NCBI RefSeq assembly: GCF_037963865.1
Contig: NZ_CP150170.1
Coordinates: forward strand, 1,612,001 to 1,676,000
Origin: Paenibacillus sp. FSL R10-2734
Lineage (GTDB): Bacteria > Bacillota > Bacilli > Paenibacillales > Paenibacillaceae
DNA: 64,000 nucleotides
Direction: 5' to 3'
Positions 33,992-43,382 of this stretch are shown here, in pieces. Made by a program: the position numbers and the translations under genes. Within the stretch, counting starts at the first letter, position 1. Each line of letters begins with the position of its first letter. The notes under the pieces are model-generated. The model did not search any database, was not told the origin of the DNA, and was given only the letters and a program-made list of their open reading frames with translations.

Positions 33992-35035
33992 TTGTTTCAG
34001 GATATTACACTGGAAGAACTAAGAGTGCTAAAGAATAAGAAGCAGATCACCGTTATCGACGTTCGATCTCCTTCTGAATATAAAGATTCGACATTGCCGG
34101 ATAGTCTGAACATTCCTTTTTTTGATGATGAGGAACGCGCTGAAGTAGGAACTTTGTATAAACAGACTAGTGTGCAGGCTGCGAAAGAACGAGGCTTGGA
34201 AATTGCTGCGGCAAAGCTACCTTCCTTTGTCAAAGAATTCGCTGCGATTCAAGGGGACAAGGCTGTGTTCTGCTGGAGGGGTGGTATGCGGAGCCGTACA
34301 ACTGCGACCGTTCTTTCTTTAATGGATATTCACGCTTATCGACTGATTGGCGGTTACAAAGCTTATCGCAAATGGGTGCTCGATGAACTGGAGTCCTATG
34401 AATTCAAGGCGAAGTCCTATGTGATTCACGGAAATACGGGTACAGGCAAAACAAACCTACTACACCGCCTGAAGGCACAAAGCTATCCAGTTCTGGATTT
34501 GGAAGGGATGGCGGGTCATCGTGGTTCTATCTTTGGTGAAATCGGACTTCATGCAAACAATCAAAAGACGTTCGATAGTCTTCTTTTAGAGGCGTTAATT
34601 AAGCTTGGGGATTCACCATATGTACTGTTTGAAGCGGAGAGCAAAAAGATTGGTAAGGTAGTGATGCCCCCATTCATGGCCGAGCAAAAAGAGCACGGAA
34701 CGCAGATTTGGATTGAACTACCTTTGCAAGCTAGAGTGCAACAAATCCTTGAGGATTACCGACCAGAAGAATATAAGGAGCAGTGCATTTCAGCCTTTCG
34801 CAGTATTAAATCCCGAATTCATATTCCTATTGCGGCAGAAATCGAGCGGTGCTTACAAGCTGATTTGTTCGGGGAGGCTGTGGCGTTGCTGTTAGAATAC
34901 TACTATGATCCTAAATACGATTACACGTCTACTCAGTATGAAGGCATTGAGAGAGTTACCTTTAAGGTGAATAATCTGGATGAAGCTGAGGCTGCGGTGC
35001 GCTCTTTTTTGGCCAGTAGTAATACAGAGGTTTAA
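33992..35035 (+). CDS. mnmH: tRNA 2-selenouridine synthase
   Basis: A 347-residue MnmH (SelU/YbbB), which converts 2-thiouridine to 2-selenouridine at the wobble position of some tRNAs via a geranylated intermediate. Residues 1-130 form a rhodanese domain with the active Cys in FCWRGGMRSR; a P-loop follows (IHGNTGTGKTNLL, about residue 144). It starts with TTG at 33992, preceded by AGAGGAGAG; the protein begins MFQDITLEELRVL. It lies 38 bases after selD, whose product supplies its substrate. Confidence 0.94.
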   Translation: MFQDITLEELRVLKNKKQITVIDVRSPSEYKDSTLPDSLNIPFFDDEERAEVGTLYKQTSVQAAKERGLEIAAAKLPSFVKEFAAIQGDKAVFCWRGGMRSRTTATVLSLMDIHAYRLIGGYKAYRKWVLDELESYEFKAKSYVIHGNTGTGKTNLLHRLKAQSYPVLDLEGMAGHRGSIFGEIGLHANNQKTFDSLLLEALIKLGDSPYVLFEAESKKIGKVVMPPFMAEQKEHGTQIWIELPLQARVQQILEDYRPEEYKEQCISAFRSIKSRIHIPIAAEIERCLQADLFGEAVALLLEYYYDPKYDYTSTQYEGIERVTFKVNNLDEAEAAVRSFLASSNTEV

Positions 35036-35053
35036 AGGGGGATTAGCGTATAA

Positions 35054-36166
35054 ATGATCTATTTAGACTATAACGCTACAACGCCTGTAGATAAGGAAGT
35101 AGCAGAGGCGATGATTCCATATCTTTATGGTCATTACGGGAATCCCTCAAGCAGTCATTCTTTGGGGCAAGAAGCTAAATTCGGAATCGAGCGAGCAAGA
35201 ACACAGGTGGCAGATTTCCTCCATTGTGCGCCGGGTGAGGTGCTTTTTACAAGCGGGGGTAGCGAATCGAATAACACTGTCATAAAGGGAGTTGCCCAAA
35301 CTTATAGACATAAAGGTAATCACATTATACTGTCTGCTATAGAGCATCCGGCGGTGATTAAACCATGTCAGTATCTGGAGCAGTTGGGCTACACGATTAC
35401 TTATGTTCCTGTTGACTCGTATGGAATGGTGCATGTAGACGATGTGAAAAAGCAGCTCACAGACCAAACCATTCTGGTCTCCATTATGCACTCTAATAAC
35501 GAAACAGGTACGATCCAGCCGATCAAGGAAATAGCCGAGGTCTGCCACGAACGGGGTGTTTTTGTTCATACCGATGCTTCACAATCCGCTGGAAAAGTAG
35601 TGCTCGATGTGGCTGATTTAGGAGTGGATTTTCTAACGCTGGCAGGCCATAAATTATATGCGCCAAAAGGTATTGGAGCACTTTATATCCGCGATGGCAT
35701 TCACATTGAACCTTTGATTCACGGAGCAGGGCATGAGCAGGGGAGAAGAGCGGGGACCGAAAATACACCCTACATAATTGGATTAGGAAAAGCTTGTGAG
35801 CTTGCTGCGGACTCCGCTTCTATGGAGCGTGTAAAGCAGGTTGCAGATTATTTCTATGATAAACTGCAGGAGGCTTTTGGCGACAGGATTCACCTGAACG
35901 GTCATAAGCACAAGCGATTACCCAATACCCTTAATATTAGTTTTCTTGGAGCAGTGGGTCACGAAGTGATTGCTTCGCTAGAAGATGTGGCTGCCTCAAC
36001 AGGCTCAGCTTGTCATTCTGGAGAAACATTAATTTCGCCTGTTTTAAAGGCTATGAATGTCTCAGCAAGTATTGGGCAGGGAGCGGTTCGATTTAGTGTT
36101 GGACGGTATACGACTATAGCGGAGATCGATGAGGTAATCGTTAAGTTAAAAGAGTATTTGTTGTGA
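35054..36166 (+). CDS. cysteine desulfurase / selenocysteine lyase-like (NifS/IscS family)
   Basis: A 370-residue PLP enzyme. MIYLDYNATTPV, the substrate-binding SGGSESNN, FVHTDASQSAGK and the PLP Lys in LAGHKLYAPKG are visible, and the catalytic Cys lies in ASTGSACHSGE. The class would transfer sulfur from cysteine, or selenium from selenocysteine. Its position 18 bases after mnmH suggests it delivers selenium to SelD or sulfur for the 2-thiouridine precursor (inference). Confidence 0.92.
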   Translation: MIYLDYNATTPVDKEVAEAMIPYLYGHYGNPSSSHSLGQEAKFGIERARTQVADFLHCAPGEVLFTSGGSESNNTVIKGVAQTYRHKGNHIILSAIEHPAVIKPCQYLEQLGYTITYVPVDSYGMVHVDDVKKQLTDQTILVSIMHSNNETGTIQPIKEIAEVCHERGVFVHTDASQSAGKVVLDVADLGVDFLTLAGHKLYAPKGIGALYIRDGIHIEPLIHGAGHEQGRRAGTENTPYIIGLGKACELAADSASMERVKQVADYFYDKLQEAFGDRIHLNGHKHKRLPNTLNISFLGAVGHEVIASLEDVAASTGSACHSGETLISPVLKAMNVSASIGQGAVRFSVGRYTTIAEIDEVIVKLKEYLL

Positions 36167-36169
36167 GTA

Positions 36170-36300
36170 GATTCCCGGGGATGGAGTAGTTAATGACGAC
36201 TCGTGTGATTCCAGGGATGGAGTAGCTAATGGCGAACACTTGCGATTCCCGGGGATGGAGTAGCTAATGACGACTAGTGTGATTCCCAGGGAATAGACTT
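36170..36300. repeat. 37-bp tandem repeat, about 3.5 copies
   Basis: Units start at 36170, 36207, 36244 and 36281 (spacing exactly 37). Each opens GATTCCCGGGGATGGAGTAG or a close variant; the fourth is partial. It lies directly behind the cysteine desulfurase stop codon and has no coding potential. Confidence 0.85.
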
Positions 36301-36486
36301 GCTATCGGAATCAGGCGTTCTTATTTGCAGTATTCTCCTCTTTTTGGAATGCTATCGGACCCCAGAGGCGTTATTTGCACAAAAAAGACGTAGTTGGCAC
36401 CCATTTTTGCTCAATAACGTCTTTCCGGTCCGAAAATCCTTCTTTGAGGCGATAAATGAACGAATAGCGGTATCTGAGTCCGAAAG
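36301..36486. repeat. palindromic intergenic repeat, copy A
   Basis: Two direct units (GCTATCGGAATCAGGCGTT at 36301, GCTATCGGACCCCAGAGGCG at 36351) face two inverted units (ending GGTCCGAAAA near 36437 and GAGTCCGAAAG at 36486). The shared unit is CTATCGGACnCnGAnGCGnTATTTGC. The same element recurs at 47601 and 47888 in the opposite orientation. Confidence 0.75.
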
Positions 36487-36516
36487 ATCAAGAAATTTTA
36501 AATCGCATATTACTAT

Positions 36517-36560
36517 AAAAGCATCTGCCACTCCTTAGATGGAATGGCAGGTGCTTTTGT
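36517..36560 (-). terminator. terminator of the collagen-like gene
   Basis: Arms AAAAGCATCTGCCACTCC and GGAATGGCAGGTGCTTTT (36517-36534, 36541-36558) around a 6-base loop. On the minus strand TTTTATAGT follows. Confidence 0.82.
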
Positions 36561-36572
36561 TTGTATTAGTGA

Positions 36573-38627
36573 CTATACAATAGTAAAGCCTGCACTTGCA
36601 TAACCAGCAATTGTATTTACAAGGCTAAAGCCTGAAGCAGTGGCTGAAAACACCATGAGAAGACGTGTCTGCGCTGTTACAGGAAAATCAATACCGAATG
36701 TAGCTCCGCTGACAAAAGTCCCTAGATTAATTGTACCTTCGATAGCTGGAAGTGGTACTATGGCCCCTGGAATAGGAGTGAATGTGTTATTGGGTAGAGT
36801 AGATTGGAACAATTGTGCTGTCACAATTACCGAAGTACCAATAAGTGATAAAGCTAAGGTATTACTGAAGTAAGCGGAAATGGAAGTAATCACTCCCGAA
36901 CGAGGAACTGACATTGCAAAGTTGATAAGAGGTCCAAGAGCAGTGCCTGTCAAATCTATATTACCGCCAACAAGAGAAATTCCTGTGGCTGAACTTCCGA
37001 AGCCTACAAGGCTTGTTGTTCCAACCAAACCACCTAAAATCGTGGTCATAATGATAGGGCCTCCAGATGCCAGCGGAATGATTGCGCCATTACCTGTAGC
37101 CCCAGTAACGCCAGTAACACCAGTAACACCCGTCGCTCCAGCGAGCCCCGCCGTACCAGTTGCGCCTGTCGCTCCAGCGAGCCCCGCCGTACCCGTTGCG
37201 CCTGTCGCTCCAGCGAGCCCCGCCGTACCCGTTGCGCCTGTCGCTCCAGCGAGCCCCGCCGTACCCGTCGCGCCTGTCGCTCCAGCGAGCCCCGCCGTAC
37301 CCGTTGCGCCTGTCGCTCCAGCGAGCCCGGCCGTACCCGTCGCGCCCGTCGCTCCAGCCAGCCCAGCCGTACCCGTCGCGCCTGTCGCTCCAGCGAGCCC
37401 GGCCGTACCAGTTGCGCCTGTCGCTCCAGCCAGCCCGGCTGTACCCGTTGCGCCTGTCGCTCCAGCGAGCCCGGCTGTACCCGTCGCACCCGTCGCTCCA
37501 GCGAGCCCCGCCGTACCCGTCGCGCCTGTCGCTCCAGCGAGCCCCGCCGTACCAGTTGCGCCTGTCGCTCCAGCGAGCCCGGCCGTACCAGTTGCGCCTG
37601 TCGCTCCAGCGAGCCCGGCTGTACCCGTCGCACCCGTCGCTCCAGCGAGCCCCGCCGTACCCGTTGCACCAGTCGCCCCAGCAGTACCCGCTGTACCAGT
37701 CGCACCAGTCGCTCCAGCGATACCCGCAGAGCCAGTCGCGCCAGTCGGTCCAGCGAGCCCCGCAGTGCCAGTCGCACCAGTTGCACCTCCGCCTGGGCCA
37801 GCCGGTCCTTGTATACCTTGTGACCCAGTCGCACCAGTCGCGCCTGTCCCACCAACACCATATTCCCCTTGAGGTCCCTGAGGTCCTTGTGCTCCGGTAG
37901 CGCCAGTAGCTCCACCAGCAATTAGTAAGTAATCTGGCGAATTGCCTGGTATTCCTATGGGGCTAGCAACCGTAGCTATATAGGTGCTTCCATTGAGGGT
38001 TACTACTTGACCCGCTGGATAAAAAGGACTTTGTGCGGGATTAAAGACTACAATACCTTGCAGCCCTGCACCTGTGGATCCCTGAGGTCCTTGAGGTCCT
38101 TGAGGCCCTTGGGGTCCCTGAAGCCCTTGAAGCCCTTGAAGCCCTTGAGGACCCTGAGGCCCAGTCGAACCCTTAATAGGTAAGCCAAGCGCTTGTGAAA
38201 TAGAAGCTTGAATATGCCGGATCTGAACAACTAACTGATCTTTGCAACTAGCTTCAATCTTCGTGGCGAGAATAAAAGATAATAACTCGGCCAATAGTTG
38301 TTGAAGATTGGTGCCAACGCTTATGACTGAGAAGGGGCTGACTTCAGTAGCTACAATGGTTATTTCTACTACAGATAGAAGCTCCGTTCTAAAAGGGCTG
38401 CATATCTTAGCCTCATGCAAGAATTCCATGAGTTCTCTTAACACTCTTTGAAGATTGGTAATATGAAGTGTTGTAGGATTCGTAAGTGCGGGAGGTACTA
38501 CTGTAGAGAGCTCAGTGACTATTTTTAATAGAGCGTTACACTCCCTTTTTCTAACAGGACTGCTTATCCTCCCTTGCTTGTTTAGGATAATGTCACCTTT
38601 AAATGGTCTATGATTATGATCCGGCAT
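36573..38627 (-). CDS. collagen-like triple-helix repeat protein, probable spore-surface protein
   Basis: A 684-residue protein. Residues about 35-160 form a helical N-terminal preface with two similar halves (LLKIVTELSTVVPP..., LLAELLSFILATKIEA). About 160-500 is a Gly-x-y collagen domain: first GPQGPQGLQG-type, then a very regular array of GATGATGTAGLA units. The last 150 residues are a BclA-like beta domain that would trimerise. Such proteins form filaments on spores or exosporium. The ATG at 38627 is chosen because AAGGAGGAG lies ten bases upstream; the longer frame to 38690 (TTG) would translate that ribosome binding site as RSSRRR. It is monocistronic. Confidence 0.85.
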   Translation of the reverse strand: MPDHNHRPFKGDIILNKQGRISSPVRKRECNALLKIVTELSTVVPPALTNPTTLHITNLQRVLRELMEFLHEAKICSPFRTELLSVVEITIVATEVSPFSVISVGTNLQQLLAELLSFILATKIEASCKDQLVVQIRHIQASISQALGLPIKGSTGPQGPQGLQGLQGLQGPQGPQGPQGPQGSTGAGLQGIVVFNPAQSPFYPAGQVVTLNGSTYIATVASPIGIPGNSPDYLLIAGGATGATGAQGPQGPQGEYGVGGTGATGATGSQGIQGPAGPGGGATGATGTAGLAGPTGATGSAGIAGATGATGTAGTAGATGATGTAGLAGATGATGTAGLAGATGATGTAGLAGATGATGTAGLAGATGATGTAGLAGATGATGTAGLAGATGATGTAGLAGATGATGTAGLAGATGATGTAGLAGATGATGTAGLAGATGATGTAGLAGATGATGTAGLAGATGATGTAGLAGATGATGTAGLAGATGATGTAGLAGATGVTGVTGVTGATGNGAIIPLASGGPIIMTTILGGLVGTTSLVGFGSSATGISLVGGNIDLTGTALGPLINFAMSVPRSGVITSISAYFSNTLALSLIGTSVIVTAQLFQSTLPNNTFTPIPGAIVPLPAIEGTINLGTFVSGATFGIDFPVTAQTRLLMVFSATASGFSLVNTIAGYASAGFTIV
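37130..37672 (-). repeat. 36-bp tandem coding repeat, about 15 units
   Basis: Each 36-base unit encodes GATGATGTAGLA. Units differ among themselves in third codon positions but the encoded residues stay the same. Long open frames on the other strand and in other frames here are by-products of the repeat. Confidence 0.9.
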
Positions 38628-38768
38628 GTTTCTGTATCTCCTCCTTGAGCTTCTCCTCTTCATTCCTTTAAAAATTGGGAACCTGCCCAATTAGCATATT
38701 CTGAGAAGCGGAAGTCGTTACAATAATCGAGCCGAAGTCGTTCTAAATGAAGCGAATACAAACAAGGT

Positions 38769-41015
38769 TCAGCCTTCTGTTTGATCAAGGGTATTGGAGC
38801 GCCGGTATTCTATCGGTGTGATGCTGAAGTTGCGTTTGAACATCCGATGGAGATAAGAACTGCTGGTGAACCCGGTTATTTCAGCTATGTCCGAAACGGA
38901 TAGATCGCTCTCTGTCAGAAGGCGACATACTTCCTGCATCCGTAAATCCATGATGACATCCACAATAGCTGTCATGGTCTGCTGCTTATAAAGACGGCTG
39001 ACATATATGGGTGTCAGGCTAAGTTCATCGGCAATCTGGTTTAGGCTTAGGCTAGGATCCATGTAAGATTGAGTGATTTTATGGTTAATTTGGCGGATCA
39101 GATCGCTTTGCTTGAAGCTACGCTTATCCGCCTGGAATTCCTGAATATCGTCGAAAAGTTGGTAAAAAGCTTCCACAAGCTCATCCATCGTCTCGTAACT
39201 CTCAAGTGAAGGTATCTTGAGCATACCTTCTACAGATGTATTGCTGAGCTTTTCGATATTGTCGACGATTCTTTTAATCGTTAGGGTTACTCTGGATAGC
39301 GTCAGTTCCAGTACATGATAGGGATATTGCTCCATTACGCGCACGATATCGAAGAAATGGCTGCGGGCCTCGTCTGGTCTAGCATTCGTAAGAGCATCGA
39401 CCAGCTTCTTCTCGCTGTCAGCCGGATAAGAGTAGAGGTTATACTGTAATTCACTAATCTTCTCGGCGTTAATCAGGCATCCATGTCCATAAAAAAGTCT
39501 ATGTTTAGAAGCTTCTTTGGCCTGACTGTAGATTTGGTTCAGTAGTTCCGGATTATCACTAACGGGACTGTACACGAGCGACAGTCCGATCTTTAGATAA
39601 TCGCAGCAAGCCACATGGATTTGTCGCAGCAGCACCTCGATCAATTCCGTATCGAGAGGTTCAGCGGACGTTATACTGCTAAGTAACATAACTACACTGT
39701 CGTCGTTCATATCTACGCTTTCCACTTGGTAAGTCTGACCGCATATTTCCGTGGCAATATTCATGATGGCGAACTTGTATGGCAATAGATAAGAACCTCG
39801 CTCTTTTCGCAAGGTATTGTATTCATCAATACGCAGCAATACAAGCCGATAGCCCTCGTTTAAGCTGAAAGTAACACTTAGTTGTTCATAATCACTTGAT
39901 CGGCTGCTGCGGGGAGATTTTATACCGAGAACAAGATTACGTAATGAATTCTGTCTAATCGTAAACATACTGTTGCGCTTATCAGCTTCAAGGCTATTCA
40001 TTCGGCTTACGATGGAATCAATGGGAAGATAGAGTCGTTTGGATAGCAATCTAGAAATGACAAGTCCGAACAATAGAATGATCAAAGAAATCAGTAACGT
40101 TGTATTACGGATTTGGTTGGTTTGTTCTGTGATTACATCATAAGGTGTAATTCGAACATACTGCCAGCCAAGCGAATCTGGTGAAGTATAGGACACTAGT
40201 GATTTTTGACCTTTAAAAGGAGCTATGAAATAACCTGCGGAGCGGGCTTTAACTTGATTCTCTATCCAGCTGCTTTCATCCCCTGAGAGTTTTTCCAATG
40301 TCAGCTTGTTCCCCGATAGAAACCGACCTTGGTCATCTAGGAGATAAGTGCTACCACTACCGGTGGTATTGCTGTTAGCTAGTTCCTTGTTTATCCAAGC
40401 CGCCGATATATTAACTATAACAGCAGAATTGATGGAGCGGTCCCAATTGATCGCATCATAGCAGAGATAAGTATAGACGGAGATCGCCTCTGACTTGGGT
40501 TCACCGATGGAGTAGGTACGCGGGATGGGAGTAAATGTTTTGTAATCCTGATAATGATTCAACACCTGTATGATTTCAGTGTCCTCTAATTCCCGTGTGG
40601 TGTACACACCGTTCTGCCCTTGCGCTGCCGAGATATATACCGTGTCATTATTCGGATTATAAACATAGATGGATTCAATGTACGGCATAGAATTCAGATA
40701 GTTGTGGAGATCTGACATCGCAGCCGTAACCTCATAAATGGAGGGCTTGTTATAGAACAACAGATGGGAAATAGTTCTAGTTCGATATAGTTGAAATGAA
40801 AGCGTTTGCGCCACTTCGGCCATATTGACTACCTTCTTGCCAGTCTGAGTCAGATCTCTTAGATCCGAGCGGAAGGTCTGTGTCTTCTCTACCCCGATAT
40901 AGTACGTATAGTAGACAAAAGTAGAGACAAGAAGGGTTAACGATATGCAAAGGGTTATGGTGGTGAGCAGCTTGTCGTACAGTAGTCTTTTTCTTCGTAG
41001 AGCATTATTCTTCAT
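38769..41015 (-). CDS. membrane-bound AraC family regulator (YesS-like)
   Basis: A 748-residue regulator. Transmembrane helices at about 18-38 and 295-318 enclose an extracellular Cache-like sensor; a cytosolic region follows with a degenerate cyclase-like stretch (about 380-530); the C-terminal 100 residues are an AraC double helix-turn-helix (LNQIADELSLTPIYVSRLY, VSDIAEITGFTSSSYLHRMF). The start has CAGGGGGACG upstream. It is divergent from a Lpl-type sugar transporter and so probably controls that operon directly from the membrane, without a separate kinase. Confidence 0.88.
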   Translation of the reverse strand: MKNNALRRKRLLYDKLLTTITLCISLTLLVSTFVYYTYYIGVEKTQTFRSDLRDLTQTGKKVVNMAEVAQTLSFQLYRTRTISHLLFYNKPSIYEVTAAMSDLHNYLNSMPYIESIYVYNPNNDTVYISAAQGQNGVYTTRELEDTEIIQVLNHYQDYKTFTPIPRTYSIGEPKSEAISVYTYLCYDAINWDRSINSAVIVNISAAWINKELANSNTTGSGSTYLLDDQGRFLSGNKLTLEKLSGDESSWIENQVKARSAGYFIAPFKGQKSLVSYTSPDSLGWQYVRITPYDVITEQTNQIRNTTLLISLIILLFGLVISRLLSKRLYLPIDSIVSRMNSLEADKRNSMFTIRQNSLRNLVLGIKSPRSSRSSDYEQLSVTFSLNEGYRLVLLRIDEYNTLRKERGSYLLPYKFAIMNIATEICGQTYQVESVDMNDDSVVMLLSSITSAEPLDTELIEVLLRQIHVACCDYLKIGLSLVYSPVSDNPELLNQIYSQAKEASKHRLFYGHGCLINAEKISELQYNLYSYPADSEKKLVDALTNARPDEARSHFFDIVRVMEQYPYHVLELTLSRVTLTIKRIVDNIEKLSNTSVEGMLKIPSLESYETMDELVEAFYQLFDDIQEFQADKRSFKQSDLIRQINHKITQSYMDPSLSLNQIADELSLTPIYVSRLYKQQTMTAIVDVIMDLRMQEVCRLLTESDLSVSDIAEITGFTSSSYLHRMFKRNFSITPIEYRRSNTLDQTEG

Positions 41016-41400
41016 ACCGTCCCCCTGATCATCATATGACTTCCTTGAGAAAAGCTCTGGGTGAATTCACCTTATGAATTTCTTTTATTATAAGTCGCCA
41101 AGAGTGAACAGAACAGTGGAGTAACCTTAGAATGTTGCATTTTTCTATCTGCAGGGAGTGAACAAACTAAATATTTGTGTACATAACAGCATTTTATACA
41201 AGAATTAGTAAGCCTTAATCGGAAATAGACAAGCTTTGAAGTCTATCGAAGGCCCTTGATTACTTTTACATAAATACCCCAATTGTCCAATCCTTGTTTC
41301 GCAAGTTTGTGCAATAAGGCATGTAAGCTTCACTTCTATGTTCAGGAGAATCTCCCTATAGTGGAATTATGCAGTTTTAATATTAAGGGAGTGAGAGATC
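41016..41400. other. divergent regulatory spacer between the YesS-like gene and transporter 2
   Basis: About 385 bases without a gene. I see one inverted repeat, ATAGAC-N10-GTCTAT (41225-41246), that could be an operator, and no convincing riboswitch or promoter consensus. Confidence 0.3.
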
Positions 41401-42402
41401 TTGAGCCAAACCTCATCCAAAGGAATCTCAACCGTCGAACTTGGTATCCAGGCTGATGGTAGAGCACGCTTACGAACGAGAAGAAAGAAGAAAGGATTTC
41501 TATATGAACTGTTGCACAATCGGGTGATGTTCCTGATGCTGCTGCCCACCTTGATCTTTTTCTTGGTGAATTCCTATTTTCCAATGGTAGGTATTTATTA
41601 TGCGTTCACTCAATTTGACTTCAACAGCAGTATGTTTAATTCCAAGTTCGTCGGCTTGCAGAATTTCGAGTTTCTCTGGAGATCTGGCACATTGGTGAAG
41701 CTGACGATGAACACGATAGGTTATAACATCGCTTTTATTGTCCTTGGGAATGTGCTGGCGATTGCTTGTGCGATCCTCTTAAGTGAACTGAATGGAAAAT
41801 GGTTTAAAAAGATTAGCCAATCGGTGATGTTTCTGCCATACTTCGTATCCTTCGTCATTCTAAGTGTTATTGTCTACAACCTATTCAACTATGACAGCGG
41901 TTTCTTGAATACAATGCTAACGCAATTTGGAATCGATCCGGTAGATGTCTACAGCAAACCCTGGGCTTGGATCTTTCTAATTATTATCTTCTATCTCTGG
42001 AAGAATCTCGGCTACAGCATGGTCATCTATCTGGCGGCGATTACGGGCATCAGTGATGAATATTATGAAGCGGCTAAGATCGATGGTGCTAATATTTTTC
42101 AACGGATTTGGTATATTACGGTGCCGATGCTGAAGTCTACCTTTGTGGTGCTGTTGCTCTTTGCGCTCGGCAGTATTATGAAGGGTCAATTTGATCTGTT
42201 TTATCAATTAATAGGTAATAACGGGCTACTCTACAATACGACGGATATTCTCGATACGTATGTCTATCGTTCTCTTAAAGTAACGTTTGATGTGGGGATG
42301 GCTACTGCTGCCGGAGTCTATCAATCCTTGTTCGGTTTTATCCTCATCATGACGGTCAACTATATTATTCGCAAAATAAACGATGACTACGCCCTGTTCT
42401 AG
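41401..42402 (+). CDS. LplB-type sugar ABC transporter permease (transporter 2)
   Basis: A 333-residue permease with a basic cytosolic N-terminus (RTRRKKKGF), about six transmembrane helices, and the EAA loop EAAKIDGANIFQRIWYITVPML. It starts with TTG at 41401, with GGGAGTGAG nine bases upstream. It is the first gene of an operon with a second permease and a binding lipoprotein. No glycosidase accompanies the transporter, so the sugar is unknown. Confidence 0.9.
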   Translation: MSQTSSKGISTVELGIQADGRARLRTRRKKKGFLYELLHNRVMFLMLLPTLIFFLVNSYFPMVGIYYAFTQFDFNSSMFNSKFVGLQNFEFLWRSGTLVKLTMNTIGYNIAFIVLGNVLAIACAILLSELNGKWFKKISQSVMFLPYFVSFVILSVIVYNLFNYDSGFLNTMLTQFGIDPVDVYSKPWAWIFLIIIFYLWKNLGYSMVIYLAAITGISDEYYEAAKIDGANIFQRIWYITVPMLKSTFVVLLLFALGSIMKGQFDLFYQLIGNNGLLYNTTDILDTYVYRSLKVTFDVGMATAAGVYQSLFGFILIMTVNYIIRKINDDYALF

Positions 42403-42413
42403 GAGGACAAGAC

Positions 42414-43307
42414 ATGCAAATTCAAAAGGATAAATATACCCGGATGCTTCATGCAATCGCCTATGTGGTCATCATTGGACTGTCGGTTGCTTGCCTGCTA
42501 CCATTTCTGCTGATTATTTCCGCATCATTAACCAGCAATGAATCCATTATCCGCGATGGCTATCATCTGATTCCGAAGCAGTTCTCTCTTGAGGGCTACA
42601 AGACGGTATTCATCTTCCCGGATGAAGTGCTGCGTGCTTACACGGTCACCATTATCTCCACAGTGGTTGGGACCACATTAGGGCTCTTCTTTATGACAAT
42701 GGCCGGTTACGTTCTGGCCCGCAAGGATTTCAAATACCGTAATACCTTCTCCTTCTATATATACTTTACGACTTTGTTTGGTGGGGGACTTGTTCCGTGG
42801 TACATCATGATTACCAAGTATCTCGGCCTGCTGGATTCCTATGCTGTACTAGTGCTGCCAGGACTGATGACACCCTTCTTGATTATTCTAATGAAGAACT
42901 TCATTAAATCAGCAGTCCCCGAGGAGTTGTTCGATTCCGGAAAAATTGACGGGGCCGGTGATTTCAGAATCTACTGGCAGATTGTGCTCAAGCTCTCCAT
43001 GCCGGGGATCGCTACAGTTGGATTGTTCCTTGCACTGTATTACTGGAATGACTGGTTCACATCTTCACTGTTCATCAATGATACCCATAAATATCAGCTG
43101 CAGTTCTATCTGTACAATGTTATCAATTCAGCGCAGTTCATTGCACAGATGGGTGCTGGAACTGGGGTGTCGCTGGCTACGGAGGTCCCTGCTGAGTCTA
43201 CAAAAATGGCGATGGCGATTGTTGTGACTGGACCGATTCTATTTCTGTACCCGTTCGTTCAGCGTTACTTTGTCAAAGGGTTGACTATCGGAGCTGTAAA
43301 AGGTTAG
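42414..43307 (+). CDS. LplC/YtcP-type sugar ABC transporter permease (transporter 2)
   Basis: A 297-residue permease, about six transmembrane helices, EAA-like loop FDSGKIDGAGDFRIYWQIVLKLSMPG, and C-terminus YFVKGLTIGAVKG typical of the YtcP/LplC group. AGGAGGACAAGAC precedes the ATG, 12 bases after the previous stop. It works with the preceding permease; the ATPase must come from elsewhere. Confidence 0.92.
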   Translation: MQIQKDKYTRMLHAIAYVVIIGLSVACLLPFLLIISASLTSNESIIRDGYHLIPKQFSLEGYKTVFIFPDEVLRAYTVTIISTVVGTTLGLFFMTMAGYVLARKDFKYRNTFSFYIYFTTLFGGGLVPWYIMITKYLGLLDSYAVLVLPGLMTPFLIILMKNFIKSAVPEELFDSGKIDGAGDFRIYWQIVLKLSMPGIATVGLFLALYYWNDWFTSSLFINDTHKYQLQFYLYNVINSAQFIAQMGAGTGVSLATEVPAESTKMAMAIVVTGPILFLYPFVQRYFVKGLTIGAVKG

Positions 43308-43382
43308 AACCGCAACCTTGCCCCTAACCAGGCTTAGGTAAAGTCGGCTAACATAGAAGCATAGTGAAAAGGGAGGATTCAG

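Noticed and set aside
36170..36300. 37-bp repeats considered as a CRISPR array
   Set aside because: The units are contiguous with no unique spacers, and no cas genes are present.
36640..37900. Long open frames on the plus strand and a second minus frame across the collagen repeats (Pro/Val/Ala-rich, Leu/Arg-rich)
   Set aside because: They are mirror frames of the 36-bp collagen repeat, have no ribosome binding site and no fold; the minus-strand Gly-x-y frame is the real gene.
40796..40812. cre-like TGAAAGCGTTTGCG
   Set aside because: It lies inside the coding region of the membrane AraC regulator and misses the final consensus base.
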